The translations under genes were made by a program, and so were the position numbers. 64,000 bases of DNA from Edaphobacter modestus (GTDB lineage Bacteria > Acidobacteriota > Terriglobia > Terriglobales > Acidobacteriaceae). Within the stretch, counting starts at the first letter, position 1, and every line of letters begins with the position of its first letter. Under the pieces are notes generated by a model. It was given only the letters and a program-made list of their open reading frames with translations, was not told where the DNA came from and did not search any database. This document shows, in pieces, positions 1 through 8,565 of this stretch. The DNA lies in the NCBI RefSeq assembly GCF_004217555.1, contig NZ_SHKW01000001.1, positions 2,418,001 to 2,482,000 of the forward strand, read 5' to 3'.

Positions 1-744
1 ACTGCGACCGCTGTGCTTTCGGCCAGCAGCCCCAATGTCATCCGCCGAAACGCCGCCATGCTTCCGGCTTACAGCTTTCTTCTCGGCCTCGTCGCTCTGC
101 TCGGCTATCTCGCACTCGCCGCGGGCATTCAGACGAAGGACACCAGCTCTGCGGTTCCTCTGCTGTTCCTGAAGTCGTTCCCGGAGTGGTTCGCGGGCTT
201 CTGCCTCGCTGCAATCGCCATCGGCGCCCTGGTGCCCGCAGCCATCATGTCGATCGCAGCCTCCAATCTCTTTACCCGCAACCTCTACGGTGAGTTCGTA
301 GGACGCAAGATGCTGCCGAGCGAAGAGTCCGCCATGGCAAAGATCGTCTCGCTCGTGGTCAAGTTCGGGGCCCTTATCTTCGTTCTTTATCTCCCGACGC
401 CTTATGCAATCGAGATGCAGTTGCTGGGCGGAATCTGGATGTGCCAGCTGGTCCCCTCGATCGTCATCGGCGTCTTCACACGATGGTTTCATCCCTGGGC
501 CCTGGTCGTCGGATGGGCCGCCGGCATGGCCTCGGGGACCGCGATGGCCGCCTCACTGCAGCTCAAGAGCTCCGTCTACCCACTGCATCTGCCTGCGTGG
601 CTGGGTGGAACCTGGGCGATGTACGCTGCAGTCCCTGCGCTTTTACTCAATCTGGCGATCTCGGTTCTGCTGACCCTTGTCTTTCGCTCGGCTGGCCTCA
701 ACTCCGGCTCCGATTCCACAGATGCCTCCGCATACGTCGGATAA
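1..744 (+). CDS. Sodium:solute symporter (SSS family), C-terminal part
   Basis: Inner-membrane cation-coupled transporter of the SSS family, probably for a monocarboxylate or similar small solute; the substrate cannot be read from this part. The frame is open from base 1, so the gene begins before the window and only about 247 C-terminal residues are visible. The segment has about six hydrophobic helices, and the 'AAIAIGALVPAAIMSIAASNLFTRNLY' region (split here over two helix-loop pieces) resembles the conserved late-helix region of MctP/PutP-like permeases. The tail is Ser/Asp-rich and hydrophilic. The next gene follows after 90 bases on the same strand. Confidence 0.82.
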   Translation, partial: TATAVLSASSPNVIRRNAAMLPAYSFLLGLVALLGYLALAAGIQTKDTSSAVPLLFLKSFPEWFAGFCLAAIAIGALVPAAIMSIAASNLFTRNLYGEFVGRKMLPSEESAMAKIVSLVVKFGALIFVLYLPTPYAIEMQLLGGIWMCQLVPSIVIGVFTRWFHPWALVVGWAAGMASGTAMAASLQLKSSVYPLHLPAWLGGTWAMYAAVPALLLNLAISVLLTLVFRSAGLNSGSDSTDASAYVG

Positions 745-834
745 ACTGCGTTCCGGTGAGTTTTAAATCTTTGCGCAGCCGCTACGATCGAGCAAGCATC
801 CTACTAGCCTGACATCGCCCATCGAGGTGAACCA

Positions 835-1299
835 GTGAGCACACGAACCCGTTCCATCGCTAAAGGCGCCATTGCCGGACTGCTGGGTGGAATCGTCGCT
901 ACGGCAGCTAAATCTGCAGTCGAAAAAATCTATCCGCCCCGGCCGCACGGCGAACCAGAGCCGCCACAGGTGCTCACGAGTAAGCCTGGAGGCCGCGTGC
1001 TTGCGTTCAGACAGAACCTCGCCGCACAGGAGGCTATTCAATGGGGCTTCGGCGCAACCGTCGGAGCGGCCTACGGTGCACTCGTTGAGTTTTATCCTCC
1101 CGCCACCTCGAAACAGGGGGCCAGCTTCGGCATGGCGCTGGTCGCGCTTGCGCATGACAGGACGCTCCCGGTATTGGGCTTTGCCGCCAGGCCCGAGGCG
1201 CAGACCAAGCGCGAGCACACCAGCGAGCTCGCCTCTCACATCGTCTACGGCGTAGTCACCGAGACCGTACGAAGCATCGTTCGTCGCATGATCGACTAG
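835..1299 (+). CDS. DUF1440 (YagU-like) membrane protein
   Basis: A 154-residue protein starting at GTG 835, with a GAGG ribosome site a few bases upstream. The Gly/Ala-rich segment 'GAIAGLLGGIVATAAKSAVE' (residues about 11-30) followed by 'YPPRP' is typical of DUF1440 proteins such as E. coli YagU, an inner-membrane protein linked to acid resistance. Two or three hydrophobic segments are seen (about 10-28, 65-85, 97-110). Its stop codon overlaps the stop of the convergent gene on the other strand (shared CTAG, 1296-1299). The family call is from remembered motifs; the molecular role is unknown. Confidence 0.7.
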   Translation: MSTRTRSIAKGAIAGLLGGIVATAAKSAVEKIYPPRPHGEPEPPQVLTSKPGGRVLAFRQNLAAQEAIQWGFGATVGAAYGALVEFYPPATSKQGASFGMALVALAHDRTLPVLGFAARPEAQTKREHTSELASHIVYGVVTETVRSIVRRMID

Positions 1300-2357
1300 C
1301 GCTCCTTCAGCGCAGGCAGATGGTCTCTGGTTTCGCTCCAGTTCGAGACCAGCGCATCCACCACCACATGGCCGACGCGGTACGCGGAGTCGAGCGACGG
1401 CATGTAGGCGCTGTATTGCCGAATCTTCGTCTCGGCCAGACTCTCAGCAGCGGTCGCACCCTCACGCTGCTGGTCGTAGTTCGAGGCCGTCCGCAGCACC
1501 AGAACACGGTTGATGTCGAGCTTACCTGCCTTCGCCAGCCAGGTCAGCGACTGCAAGGTTCCCGTATCTTCCATCCCGCAGACTGCATAGGTGCTCTTTC
1601 CGTCAGTCTGATACTTCACCCAGTCGTGCGCCCACTCGTTCATCAGCTTTCCATGCCAGAAGGTAGAGGCGGACAGATTGCCGCCCCGCAGCACAAAGGG
1701 AGGACGCTTCGCCGCCTCCGGTGCGAACTGCTGTCTCCTCTCGCGGATCCCAGGGGTGTCTTCAAGCTGGATGTCTTTCGTCAACCCGAAGGCCCAGTCC
1801 ACCAGCGCCGGATTCAAATGATAGACATTGCCGTCGTCACCGAATCGAGCCTGCCGCGGCTGTTCGTATGGCGTCGATTTCCCCAGAGGAACATAGCCGG
1901 TCTTCCAGTCCTTCGGAATCTCGCGCGCATCGATCTCATGGGCCAGATCGCCGTCGACGATATAGTCGGCCCACACCGCCGAGCCGAGCGAGCCCATCTT
2001 CGGATCGATTCCAGCGATGCCCGCGACGACAAAGTAAGCGTGAGAGAGATCGAACCGTAGATCGCTGCCTAGCGCCATAATCGTGGCTGCCGCCCGCGCC
2101 GTGCCCACTCCCGTCAGCACACCCAGCACACCGTCTTTATTCATCCGCAGGTCGTGATAGCCCTCAGGGAAAGGCAGCACGGTGTCGAGATGCTCGCGCT
2201 CCACCCAGTACTGGTACTCACCGGGGACGTCGCCCGTGTCGGCACCCACTTCGAACATGTTCACAACGACGACTTTTACTTCGATGGGCTTCTGGGGGAC
2301 CTGGGCGAAGACACACGTCGTCATAAGCAGCGAGAAAAGAGCAGCAAGGAGTCGCAT
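1296..2357 (-). CDS. Purine nucleoside permease (NUP) family protein, secreted
   Basis: Family resembling fungal NUP nucleoside permeases; in bacteria these are secreted or periplasmic proteins related in fold to nucleoside phosphorylases. I chose ATG 2357 because it begins a clean signal peptide (MRLLAALFSLLMTTCVFA, then Q); a start at 2378 would put seven residues before it. About 353 residues. The motifs 'VVVVNMFEVGADTGD', 'LTGVGTARAAATIMALG' and 'VAGIAGIDP' match the family's phosphorylase-like core, and 'LRTASNYD' near the C-terminus is also characteristic. It lies 44 bases downstream of queE on the same strand. Whether it transports or hydrolyses nucleosides is not known from sequence. 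Confidence 0.8.
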   Translation of the reverse strand: MRLLAALFSLLMTTCVFAQVPQKPIEVKVVVVNMFEVGADTGDVPGEYQYWVEREHLDTVLPFPEGYHDLRMNKDGVLGVLTGVGTARAAATIMALGSDLRFDLSHAYFVVAGIAGIDPKMGSLGSAVWADYIVDGDLAHEIDAREIPKDWKTGYVPLGKSTPYEQPRQARFGDDGNVYHLNPALVDWAFGLTKDIQLEDTPGIRERRQQFAPEAAKRPPFVLRGGNLSASTFWHGKLMNEWAHDWVKYQTDGKSTYAVCGMEDTGTLQSLTWLAKAGKLDINRVLVLRTASNYDQQREGATAAESLAETKIRQYSAYMPSLDSAYRVGHVVVDALVSNWSETRDHLPALKER

Positions 2358-2401
2358 AACTGATGTTAGCTCAGGCACGGAGCATGCAGGAAAGCTTGAC
2401 C

Positions 2402-3085
2402 CTATACGCCCTTCTTCTGCGGCTCCCAGATGAACTTGTGAATCTGCAGCGAGAGGCGCGCCGGCAATCCGTCCTCGAGCATCCAGTCGACCAGCTTACG
2501 CGGATCGAGCGCCATGTTGTCGGCGGTCCGCAGAGGGCTCGGAGTCTTCTGAAAAGCAGGGGAGAGCAGAATTTGCCCCGCCTTCCGGTCAAGAGCATTC
2601 TCCCGAATGAATTCACGGGCGAACTCATAATCGGCGCGGTCCGAGAGGACGAACTTCACTTCATCCTTCTCCGTCAGCGCGTCGAGATTCTCCATGCGGA
2701 AGCTGTTCGCGGCGGCGCCGGCGCCGGGACACTTCACGTCGACGATCTTGTGCACGGCCTTTGGAACCTCAGCCAGAGGACGTTCGCCCGATGTCTCGAT
2801 CATCAGGGTATAGCCTTCCGCAAGCAGACGCTCCATCAGCGGCAGAAGCTCACGCGCCTGCAGCATCGGCTCTCCGCCGGTGAACTCAATCAGCTTGCAA
2901 GGAGCCAGCGATTCGATCTCCGCGACGATCTGATCCTGCGTAAACGGCTTGCCTCCGCTGAAGGTGTACTCCGAATCGCACCACGCGCAGCGCAGGTTGC
3001 ACCCTGCCAGACGCACGAAGATGCACGGCACTCCGGCGAAGGACGACTCGCCCTGCACGGATTTATAAAGCTCAATCAGGTGCAT
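2402..3085 (-). CDS. queE: 7-carboxy-7-deazaguanine synthase QueE
   Basis: Radical-SAM enzyme that converts 6-carboxy-tetrahydropterin to 7-carboxy-7-deazaguanine in preQ0/queuosine biosynthesis. Start taken at ATG 3085 ('MHLIELYKSVQGESSFAG'), giving about 227 residues; an upstream ATG at 3142 would overlap queD. The iron-sulfur cluster motif is Cys29-X3-Cys33-X2-Cys36 ('CNLRCAWC'), preceded by 'QGE..FAG.PC.FVRL.G', and the SAM-binding 'EFTGGEP' follows at about residue 71. The gene starts 8 bases after queD ends, so the two are surely co-transcribed. queC, the next enzyme, is 14 kb away at 17.05 kb. Confidence 0.95.
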   Translation of the reverse strand: MHLIELYKSVQGESSFAGVPCIFVRLAGCNLRCAWCDSEYTFSGGKPFTQDQIVAEIESLAPCKLIEFTGGEPMLQARELLPLMERLLAEGYTLMIETSGERPLAEVPKAVHKIVDVKCPGAGAAANSFRMENLDALTEKDEVKFVLSDRADYEFAREFIRENALDRKAGQILLSPAFQKTPSPLRTADNMALDPRKLVDWMLEDGLPARLSLQIHKFIWEPQKKGV

Positions 3086-3093
3086 AAGCGGGT

Positions 3094-3471
3094 TTACTCG
3101 TAATAACGCGCGAAGCTGGTGTCGGTCTCGTACAAGGTGCAATCTTTGACTCGCACACGACCAGTGGTCATCTCGTGAAGCTGCTTTGCCGTCTCCTGGT
3201 AGAAGTAGCGGGCAAGGTTCTCGGCCGAGGGGTTCAAGGTGGTGAAGGGCTCAAGTTCGTTGATCATCTGGTGATCGAGATAGTCCACCACAGGCCGCAT
3301 CACCTGCTTCAGCAGCTTGAAATCAAGAAGCAGACCGGCCTCATCCAGTTCTTCGCCGATCAGAGTGACGAAGACCTTGTAGTTGTGACCGTGCGGATTC
3401 TCACACTTGCCGCGATAGTTGCGCAGATAGTGGCCGGAGGAGAATCCAGCTTCTACAGTGACTTCGAACAT
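3094..3471 (-). CDS. queD: 6-carboxy-5,6,7,8-tetrahydropterin synthase QueD
   Basis: Zinc enzyme that makes 6-carboxytetrahydropterin from dihydroneopterin triphosphate, the first committed step towards preQ0. ATG 3471 gives 125 residues, the usual size; the open frame upstream is not protein-like. Zinc ligands are His14 ('SGHYL') and the 'HGH' pair at 27 and 29; the catalytic Cys23 sits in 'GKCENPHGH'. Conserved 'LDFKLLK' and 'LDHQMIN..EPF....PSAENLA' follow. It is the upstream partner of queE in a leftward run that also contains the DinG-type helicase and a small membrane protein. Confidence 0.95.
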   Translation of the reverse strand: MFEVTVEAGFSSGHYLRNYRGKCENPHGHNYKVFVTLIGEELDEAGLLLDFKLLKQVMRPVVDYLDHQMINELEPFTTLNPSAENLARYFYQETAKQLHEMTTGRVRVKDCTLYETDTSFARYYE

Positions 3472-3568
3472 GGTATTTCCAGTACCTTTCAGCGGGCTGC
3501 GCAAGGATAAGAGAGGAAGAAGCTGGACACAGCCGGGCCTGCTCTTATTGTACCGTTTCTGCCCTGGC

Positions 3569-3814
3569 TTAGTGCTTACGTCGGTGGCGGCGATCCTCTT
3601 CAGCCCGGCGCTCCGCCTGCTCGAACAACGAGGAGAGAATGCCCGCAAGCGCGACGAACAGCCCAATTACGAGCAGGGCGAGACCCGTCGTCCGCCACAA
3701 AGCGACATCCCCCGGCGAACCCGGCTGTTGCGCAATATTGGTATACGCAATGCCGCAGGAGATAAGAGCAAGCGCAAAGAGCGTCGCGGCGAGAATGAAT
3801 AGATTGCGTCCCAT
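3569..3814 (-). CDS. Small two-helix membrane protein, hypothetical
   Basis: An 81-residue protein with two hydrophobic helices (about residues 5-27 and 39-62), joined by a short Gln/Pro/Gly loop, and a highly charged Arg/Glu/His tail ('ERRAEEDRRHRRKH'). It begins 8 bases after the upstream helicase gene ends, so it is probably translated from the same message. I do not recognise a named family. The coupling to its neighbour and the coherent membrane topology are the reasons for calling it a gene. Confidence 0.62.
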   Translation of the reverse strand: MGRNLFILAATLFALALISCGIAYTNIAQQPGSPGDVALWRTTGLALLVIGLFVALAGILSSLFEQAERRAEEDRRHRRKH

Positions 3815-3822
3815 CGATGCCT

Positions 3823-5871
3823 CTATTCTACGGCGGGTTCGAAGAAACGCTCGACCTCGCCTATGTCGTCGGTTCGCCTATAAGGTGGAAGGCTTTCCAG
3901 AAAGATGCGCCCGTAGCGTTGCCGCTGAATGCGCGGGTCGAGCAGCATCAGCACGCCGCGGTCGTCCAGCGAGCGAATCAGGCGTCCAAACCCCTGTTTC
4001 AGCGTAATCACGGCATTTGGAATCTGATAGTCGAAGAACGGCTTCCCTCCAGCCTCTTCGATGGCGCGCATCCGTGCCTCCACGACCGGATCGGTGGGAA
4101 CGGCGAATGGAAGACGATCGATGATGACGCAGCTGAGCTGTTCGCCCTGCACGTCCACGCCCTGCCAGAAGCTTGAAGTGCCGAACAGGACTGCATTCGG
4201 GGTTTCGCGGAACTGCTGCAGCAGAACATGCCGAGGCGCTGTTCCATGCAGCAGCAGCGGATATGGCAGTTCGGCCAGCATGCGCTCGTAGATGATGCGC
4301 ATCTGGTTGTAACTCGTGAACAGGCAGAAGGCGCGTCCTCGAGTGATCTCGAGCACGCGGCGGATGCGCTCTGCGGCGCGCTCAGTAAAGTCAGGCTCGC
4401 GCGGATCGGGCATGCTTGGCGGCAGGTACAGCAGTGCCTGCCGCTCGTACTGAAAATGCGAGGGTACGATCAGCTCGCGGGCCGTGATGAGGCCTAAACG
4501 CTTGCGGATATGGTCGAAACCGCCTGAAACCGTCAGCGTCGCAGAGGTCAGCACCACGCTCGAGTAGTTGTCGAAGAGAGCGGTCGAAAGCAGCTCTGAG
4601 ACATCAATCGGCGTCGCCTGCAGGTGCGTATTGAAGGCTGTATGGCCGTGGCCACGCGCAAAACTTCGTACTCCACCCGTGGCGCGGCGCTCAATCCAGA
4701 AGACGGTATTTTGATCGGTCGACTCAAGCAGGAAGGCGAGATGCGCACGAATATCCGCGGCGCGTTTGCGCAGACCGGAGGACTCTTCGACGTTCTTCAC
4801 ACGCTCGAGCTCGCCTTCAAGGCGCGTCAGAGCGTTCAGGGTTGCGGTGTAATAGTCTCCACTTTCCTCAAGAAAATCGGGGCGATTCAAAAATGGCATG
4901 CGGCCTGCGCCGTTCGGATCATCTGGCAACGCCGAGAAGAACATCCGCGAGCGATTCTGTAACGTCGAACAGGCGCTCTCGATCGCCGAAGTCGAAGCCT
5001 GCTTCGCCCGCAGCATGATCTCAACGTCGCGTACCAGCTCATCGACGCGCTGGGTGCTGAGTCCGATTCCGAAGTAGTTTGACGCAACCTCTTCGAGCTC
5101 GTGCGCCTCATCGAAGACGACCGCCGCAGCCTCCGGCAGAATTCCCGCATCGGGCGCGTTCGCTGCCTGCTGCTTGATGCCGAGGTCGGCGAAGAAGAGG
5201 TGGTGATTGACGATGACAATGTCGGACTCGAGCGCCTTGCGCCGCATCGCCGTGATGAAGCACCGCTCCCAGTCCGGACAGCTCTGACCGAGACACGCTT
5301 CGGTGCGTGCGTCGATCTTGTGCCACAGCGCGGACGTTTCGGGCAGAGCGTCGATCTCGGCGCGATCGCCGGTCTCGGTCGTCTTCTCCCATGCCGCGAT
5401 GTGGTGGAACTGCTCGATCTCCTCGAGGCCATTGAGCAACGGATTGTCGCGCAGGGCATAGAGCTTGTGTCGGCAGAGGTAGTTCCCGCGGCCCTTCATG
5501 TAGCAGACCTTCAGCGGTCCCAGCAGCGACTCGAGGAAAGGAATGTCCTTGAAGAAGAGCTGTTCCTGCAGGTTCTTCGTCCCGGTCGAGATGATGATGC
5601 GCTGCTGCTGTTCCCGCGCCTTGCGCAGCGCGGGCAGAAGGTAAGCAAGCGTCTTTCCGGTTCCTGTGCCGGCCTCTACGATCAGGTGACGCTTGTCGTG
5701 AAAGGCCTTTTCGACCGCGCGCGCCATCTCGTACTGTCCCCGGCGGTGCTCGAAGGCGAGGGAGGAGCGCGAGAGAATCCCACCCGGCGCGAAGAACTCG
5801 TGCAGCGACGGCAGGTGCTCTCCAGGTTGGAGAGCCGGGGGAAGAATCGTGATGGGCGAAGGCGCGGACAT
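3823..5871 (-). CDS. ATP-dependent DNA helicase, DinG/YoaA (Rad3/XPD-like) family
   Basis: Superfamily 2 iron-sulfur helicase, 5'-3' polarity in characterised relatives, acting in DNA repair and removal of unusual structures. ATG 5871 ('MSAPSPITIL') gives 682 residues; the frame is open further but would run over the der gene. Motifs: Walker A 'EAGTGTGKT' at 66-74; 'STGTKNLQEQL' motif Ia; a four-Cys cluster region ('CYMKGRGNYLC' and 'CLGQSCPDWERC'); Walker B 'VVFDEAHELEE'; helicase C part with 'FGTSSFWQGVDVQGE' and 'QGFGRLIRS'. The gene heads a leftward run with the small membrane protein and queDE and is divergent from der, with 138 bases between the starts. Confidence 0.92.
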   Translation of the reverse strand: MSAPSPITILPPALQPGEHLPSLHEFFAPGGILSRSSLAFEHRRGQYEMARAVEKAFHDKRHLIVEAGTGTGKTLAYLLPALRKAREQQQRIIISTGTKNLQEQLFFKDIPFLESLLGPLKVCYMKGRGNYLCRHKLYALRDNPLLNGLEEIEQFHHIAAWEKTTETGDRAEIDALPETSALWHKIDARTEACLGQSCPDWERCFITAMRRKALESDIVIVNHHLFFADLGIKQQAANAPDAGILPEAAAVVFDEAHELEEVASNYFGIGLSTQRVDELVRDVEIMLRAKQASTSAIESACSTLQNRSRMFFSALPDDPNGAGRMPFLNRPDFLEESGDYYTATLNALTRLEGELERVKNVEESSGLRKRAADIRAHLAFLLESTDQNTVFWIERRATGGVRSFARGHGHTAFNTHLQATPIDVSELLSTALFDNYSSVVLTSATLTVSGGFDHIRKRLGLITARELIVPSHFQYERQALLYLPPSMPDPREPDFTERAAERIRRVLEITRGRAFCLFTSYNQMRIIYERMLAELPYPLLLHGTAPRHVLLQQFRETPNAVLFGTSSFWQGVDVQGEQLSCVIIDRLPFAVPTDPVVEARMRAIEEAGGKPFFDYQIPNAVITLKQGFGRLIRSLDDRGVLMLLDPRIQRQRYGRIFLESLPPYRRTDDIGEVERFFEPAVE

Positions 5872-6009
5872 GAATGAAGTTGGGGCGAAGAAGCGGCAAA
5901 AGGCTCGCTGGTTTCTATAATAGACAGGTTGGGTTGAGCCGATTGCTAAGTGGCCATTTTGGAGTGACCTCGCCCGGAAGCGGAGCGAAGAGAAAGCTGG
6001 ATAGATACG

Positions 6010-7800
6010 GTGGCAAAAAACGATCAGAAACGGCTCGGCAAAAAACACCGTCAGGCCAGCACCCGGCCCAAGAAGGGTCGCGCCCCGAAGGCTGCTCCGA
6101 CAACGGGCGCTGTCGATCCCCGCAAGCGAAAGCAGCTCGCAACCAAGAAGGCCGCAGCGGAGAAGCTGAAGCGCGTCCCGAAACGGTCGCCTGACCGCGA
6201 GGCCCGCGTGACGTTGCGCGGAGACCAGCGGCGTCCTCCGTCGAGCGTCAGGCCTGTCGCTGTGCGCCCAGCCGCTGCGAGCGAGGATGCAGACGAGCAG
6301 CGCGACTGGCGCGAAGCAGAGCTTGAAGCCACTCGCTACAGCACGGACAAGGAAGCAGTCGACGTGAAGGCTCCGCTGATTGCGATCTGCGGCCGCCCCA
6401 ACGTCGGCAAATCGACGCTCTTCAATCGGCTTACCGGGTCGCGGCGCTCCATCGTCGGTGACGAGCCGGGCATTACACGCGACCGCATCTATGGCGAGAT
6501 CGAGTGGGCCGGTCGCGACGTTCGCGTCGTCGATACCGGCGGCGTGGTTCCGGACGACGAGGCACTCATTCCTAGCGAGATCTTCCGCCAGGCTCAGGTC
6601 GCGCTGGGCGAGGCCGACGCGATCGTGATGGTCGTGGACGGCCGAACCGAACTGGTTGCGCCCGACATCGAGCTGGCGCGGTTGTTGCTCCGTGGCGGAA
6701 AACCGGTCTTTCTTGCCGTGAACAAGATGGACTCGGTCGAGCTGCTTGCAGGCGCAGAGAACTTCCGCAGTCTTGGCTTCCGCAATGTTCTTCCTGTCTC
6801 CGCCGAGCACGGAACCGGCGTGGGCGACCTGCTGGACGAGGTCTTCTCGGCGCTTCCGGTGGAGACTGTCGCCGAAGAGCCAACCGAAGTCATGCTGACC
6901 GCCGAAGACGAGATGGAAGAGGACGAGGACGGTCCGGCGCCGGTTCGCAAGCTGCGCACGCACGGTGAGTACGAACAGGCCGAGACGAAGATCGCCATCA
7001 TCGGCAGGCCGAACGTAGGCAAGTCCACCCTGCTGAATGCGCTGACCGGAACGAAGCGTGCCATCGTCTCACCGATCGCAGGAACGACGCGCGATGCGGT
7101 CGATGAGGTGGTCGAGCGGTCCGGGCACAGCTTCCGCTTCGTCGATACGGCTGGAATCCGCCGTAAGGGCAAGACCAAGCTGATGGCCGAGAAGCTCTCG
7201 GTCATCATGGCGCGCAAGCATCTCGAAGCGGCGGATGTCTCGCTGCTGCTGATCGATGCGGTCGAGGGCGTAACCGCGCTCGATGCCAACATCGGCGGTT
7301 ATGCGCACGAGAGCGGTCGCTCCGTCATCATCGTCGTGAACAAGTGGGATGCGGTCACGACGGGACGAACCGACGGGAAAGCACCGGCGGATAAAAAGGT
7401 CTACGAAGAGCAGGTTCGCGATGCGCTGAAGTATCTCGATTACGCTCCGCTGCTGTTTATCTCCGCGGCGGAAGGAAAGGGAGTCGATCAGGTCTTCAAA
7501 AAGGTCGAACTGGTGGCTCGCGAGCGGCGCAAGCGCGTCTCGACGGGACAGATGAATCGGTTCCTGGAACGCGTGGACTTCCAGAGGGCCTCGGTTCCGA
7601 TGTCCAAGCGGGTCAAGATCTATTACATGACGCAGGCTGCAGTCGCTCCGCCGACGTTCGTGCTGTTCACGGACAAGGACGTGAAGCTGCACTTCAGCTT
7701 CGAGCGGTTTCTGGCGAATCAGATCCGAGACAGCTTCGGATTTATCGGGTCGCCGATCTGGTTCAAGGTGAGGGCGCGGAATAAGAAGAAGGCCGAGTGA
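6010..7800 (+). CDS. der: Ribosome biogenesis GTPase Der (EngA) with long N-terminal extension
   Basis: Double GTPase needed for 50S ribosomal subunit assembly. It has two G domains, each with a 'GRPNVGKSTL' P-loop (about residues 127-136 and 331-340), DxxG switches ('VDTGGV', 'VDTAGI') and NKxD boxes ('NKMDS', 'NKWDA'), and a C-terminal KH-like domain ending about residue 590. GTG 6010 gives 596 residues, roughly 110-150 more than typical Der proteins. The extra part is an N-terminal Lys/Arg/Ala/Pro-rich, probably disordered tail of about 118 residues; a later start cannot be excluded, but no better ATG is present before the first G domain. A strong terminator follows about 110 bases downstream. 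Confidence 0.95.
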   Translation: MAKNDQKRLGKKHRQASTRPKKGRAPKAAPTTGAVDPRKRKQLATKKAAAEKLKRVPKRSPDREARVTLRGDQRRPPSSVRPVAVRPAAASEDADEQRDWREAELEATRYSTDKEAVDVKAPLIAICGRPNVGKSTLFNRLTGSRRSIVGDEPGITRDRIYGEIEWAGRDVRVVDTGGVVPDDEALIPSEIFRQAQVALGEADAIVMVVDGRTELVAPDIELARLLLRGGKPVFLAVNKMDSVELLAGAENFRSLGFRNVLPVSAEHGTGVGDLLDEVFSALPVETVAEEPTEVMLTAEDEMEEDEDGPAPVRKLRTHGEYEQAETKIAIIGRPNVGKSTLLNALTGTKRAIVSPIAGTTRDAVDEVVERSGHSFRFVDTAGIRRKGKTKLMAEKLSVIMARKHLEAADVSLLLIDAVEGVTALDANIGGYAHESGRSVIIVVNKWDAVTTGRTDGKAPADKKVYEEQVRDALKYLDYAPLLFISAAEGKGVDQVFKKVELVARERRKRVSTGQMNRFLERVDFQRASVPMSKRVKIYYMTQAAVAPPTFVLFTDKDVKLHFSFERFLANQIRDSFGFIGSPIWFKVRARNKKKAE

Positions 7801-7907
7801 GGGGTACCCCCTACTTCGGATGTAAGTTATTTATTTACAATATTTTACATCGGGCATTGAGGGTAAAATATTGCATTCAAAGGGTTTAATGCCAAAAATA
7901 TTGATTT

Positions 7908-7946
7908 AAAAGGGGTTGCGGACTGGAGAGTTCCGCAACCCTTTTT
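7908..7946 (+). terminator. Rho-independent terminator after der
   Basis: A 15-bp stem (AAAAGGGGTTGCGGA pairing with TTCCGCAACCC plus the T run, one G-U pair) with a 9-base loop, ending in TTTTT. It lies 108 bases past the der stop codon and is the strongest terminator in the window. Confidence 0.88.
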
Positions 7947-8096
7947 GATTTCTCTTTCAGTTTAGCGGATCGAGGGAAACTGATCGGCAAATTTATCTCT
8001 TTGTTTATGTTTGGGTTAGGGGTGGATTGGGCTTGACAGATTTTCAGGAAAGTGGGCTTAAGCCTCGTGTACGTCCAATCGCCATAGGGGGCGACC

Positions 8097-8140
8097 GCAG
8101 ATCCTTCGACTTCGCGCTGCGCGCTTCGCTCAGGATGACA
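8097..8140. repeat. Dispersed repeat copy 1 (CCTTCGAC...CTCAGGATGACA type)
   Basis: The copy reads GCAGATCCTTCGACTTCG, then GC-rich inverted bases, then GCTTCGCTCAGGATGACA. It matches the copy at 9261-9306 at both ends, with a variable middle. On the minus strand it starts TGTCATCCTGAGCG, the form that reads as a 'HPERS' peptide when translated. Confidence 0.8.
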
Positions 8141-8210
8141 CCTCTGTGAGCTGCCGACGTTGTAGCCGGGTTGGCTGGTTGGCTTTGGTTGGCGGTCGTG
8201 GCAGTACGCG

Positions 8211-8247
8211 CGAAATACTGGGATTCTTCGCTGCGCTCAGAATGACG
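8211..8247. repeat. Dispersed repeat copy 2 (GAAATACTGGGATTCTTCGC type)
   Basis: Contains CGAAATACTGGGATTCTTCG followed by CTGCGCTCAGAATGACGA. It is nearly identical to the copy at 9379-9418 inside trmFO and similar to the one at 10346-10380, and is a second variant of the same repeat family. Confidence 0.8.
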
Positions 8248-8397
8248 AGTGCGGGGGGTTGGTGGCAGGAACTCGGGTTTTTGATGGCAGGGCCTTCGTC
8301 GGTGGTGATGGAAGGATCTTCGCGGCGGGTTGATGGGAGAACCCTCGCGGGGTGTTGATCGCAGGACTTCGCGGGATCCTATCGCCGGTTCGATTGT

Positions 8398-8429
8398 CCC
8401 ACTCATGCGATCAGACCGCATGAATGGGG
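8398..8429. repeat. Imperfect hairpin between repeats and trmFO
   Basis: CCCACTCATGCG pairs with CGCATGAATGGG across a 7-base loop, 11 of 12 positions matching. There is no T run, so it is not a standard terminator. It lies 137 bases beyond the 3' end of trmFO and may be a second type of repetitive palindrome. Confidence 0.5.
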
Positions 8430-8565
8430 CACCCCGCGATTGGCCCACAGGCGCGGTGAAGCTGCGCCGAAGATGAGGCACACAGCGGCCTCCATTTCCC
8501 CCCGCTTCGCTCGTTCAGGGTTCGATTGGGATCCTGAGTGCCTTCCATCGAGATGCAGTTGCGGG

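Larger units (their letters stand above)
7801..8565. other. Intergenic region: AT-rich block, terminator and dispersed repeats
   Basis: No convincing gene in 765 bases. Bases about 7818-7910 are strikingly AT-rich for this genome and contain repeated AATATTT/TAAAATATT strings. After the terminator comes 8097-8247 with two copies of the interspersed repeat described separately, and 8398-8429 with an imperfect hairpin. The frames on either strand here are short and low in complexity; I call none of them coding. Confidence 0.7.

Noticed and set aside
1296-1299. Shared CTAG giving overlapping stop codons of convergent genes
   Set aside because: Neat but common for tightly packed convergent genes; no special function inferred.
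5872-6963. N-terminal extension of the DinG-type helicase frame by 364 codons
   Set aside because: It would cover the der start and its sequence is not protein-like; ATG 5871 is at the usual helicase N-terminus.
8500-8540. GGGTTCGATTGGGATCC resembling a tRNA T-arm
   Set aside because: The stem does not pair as a T-arm and no other tRNA parts are around it.
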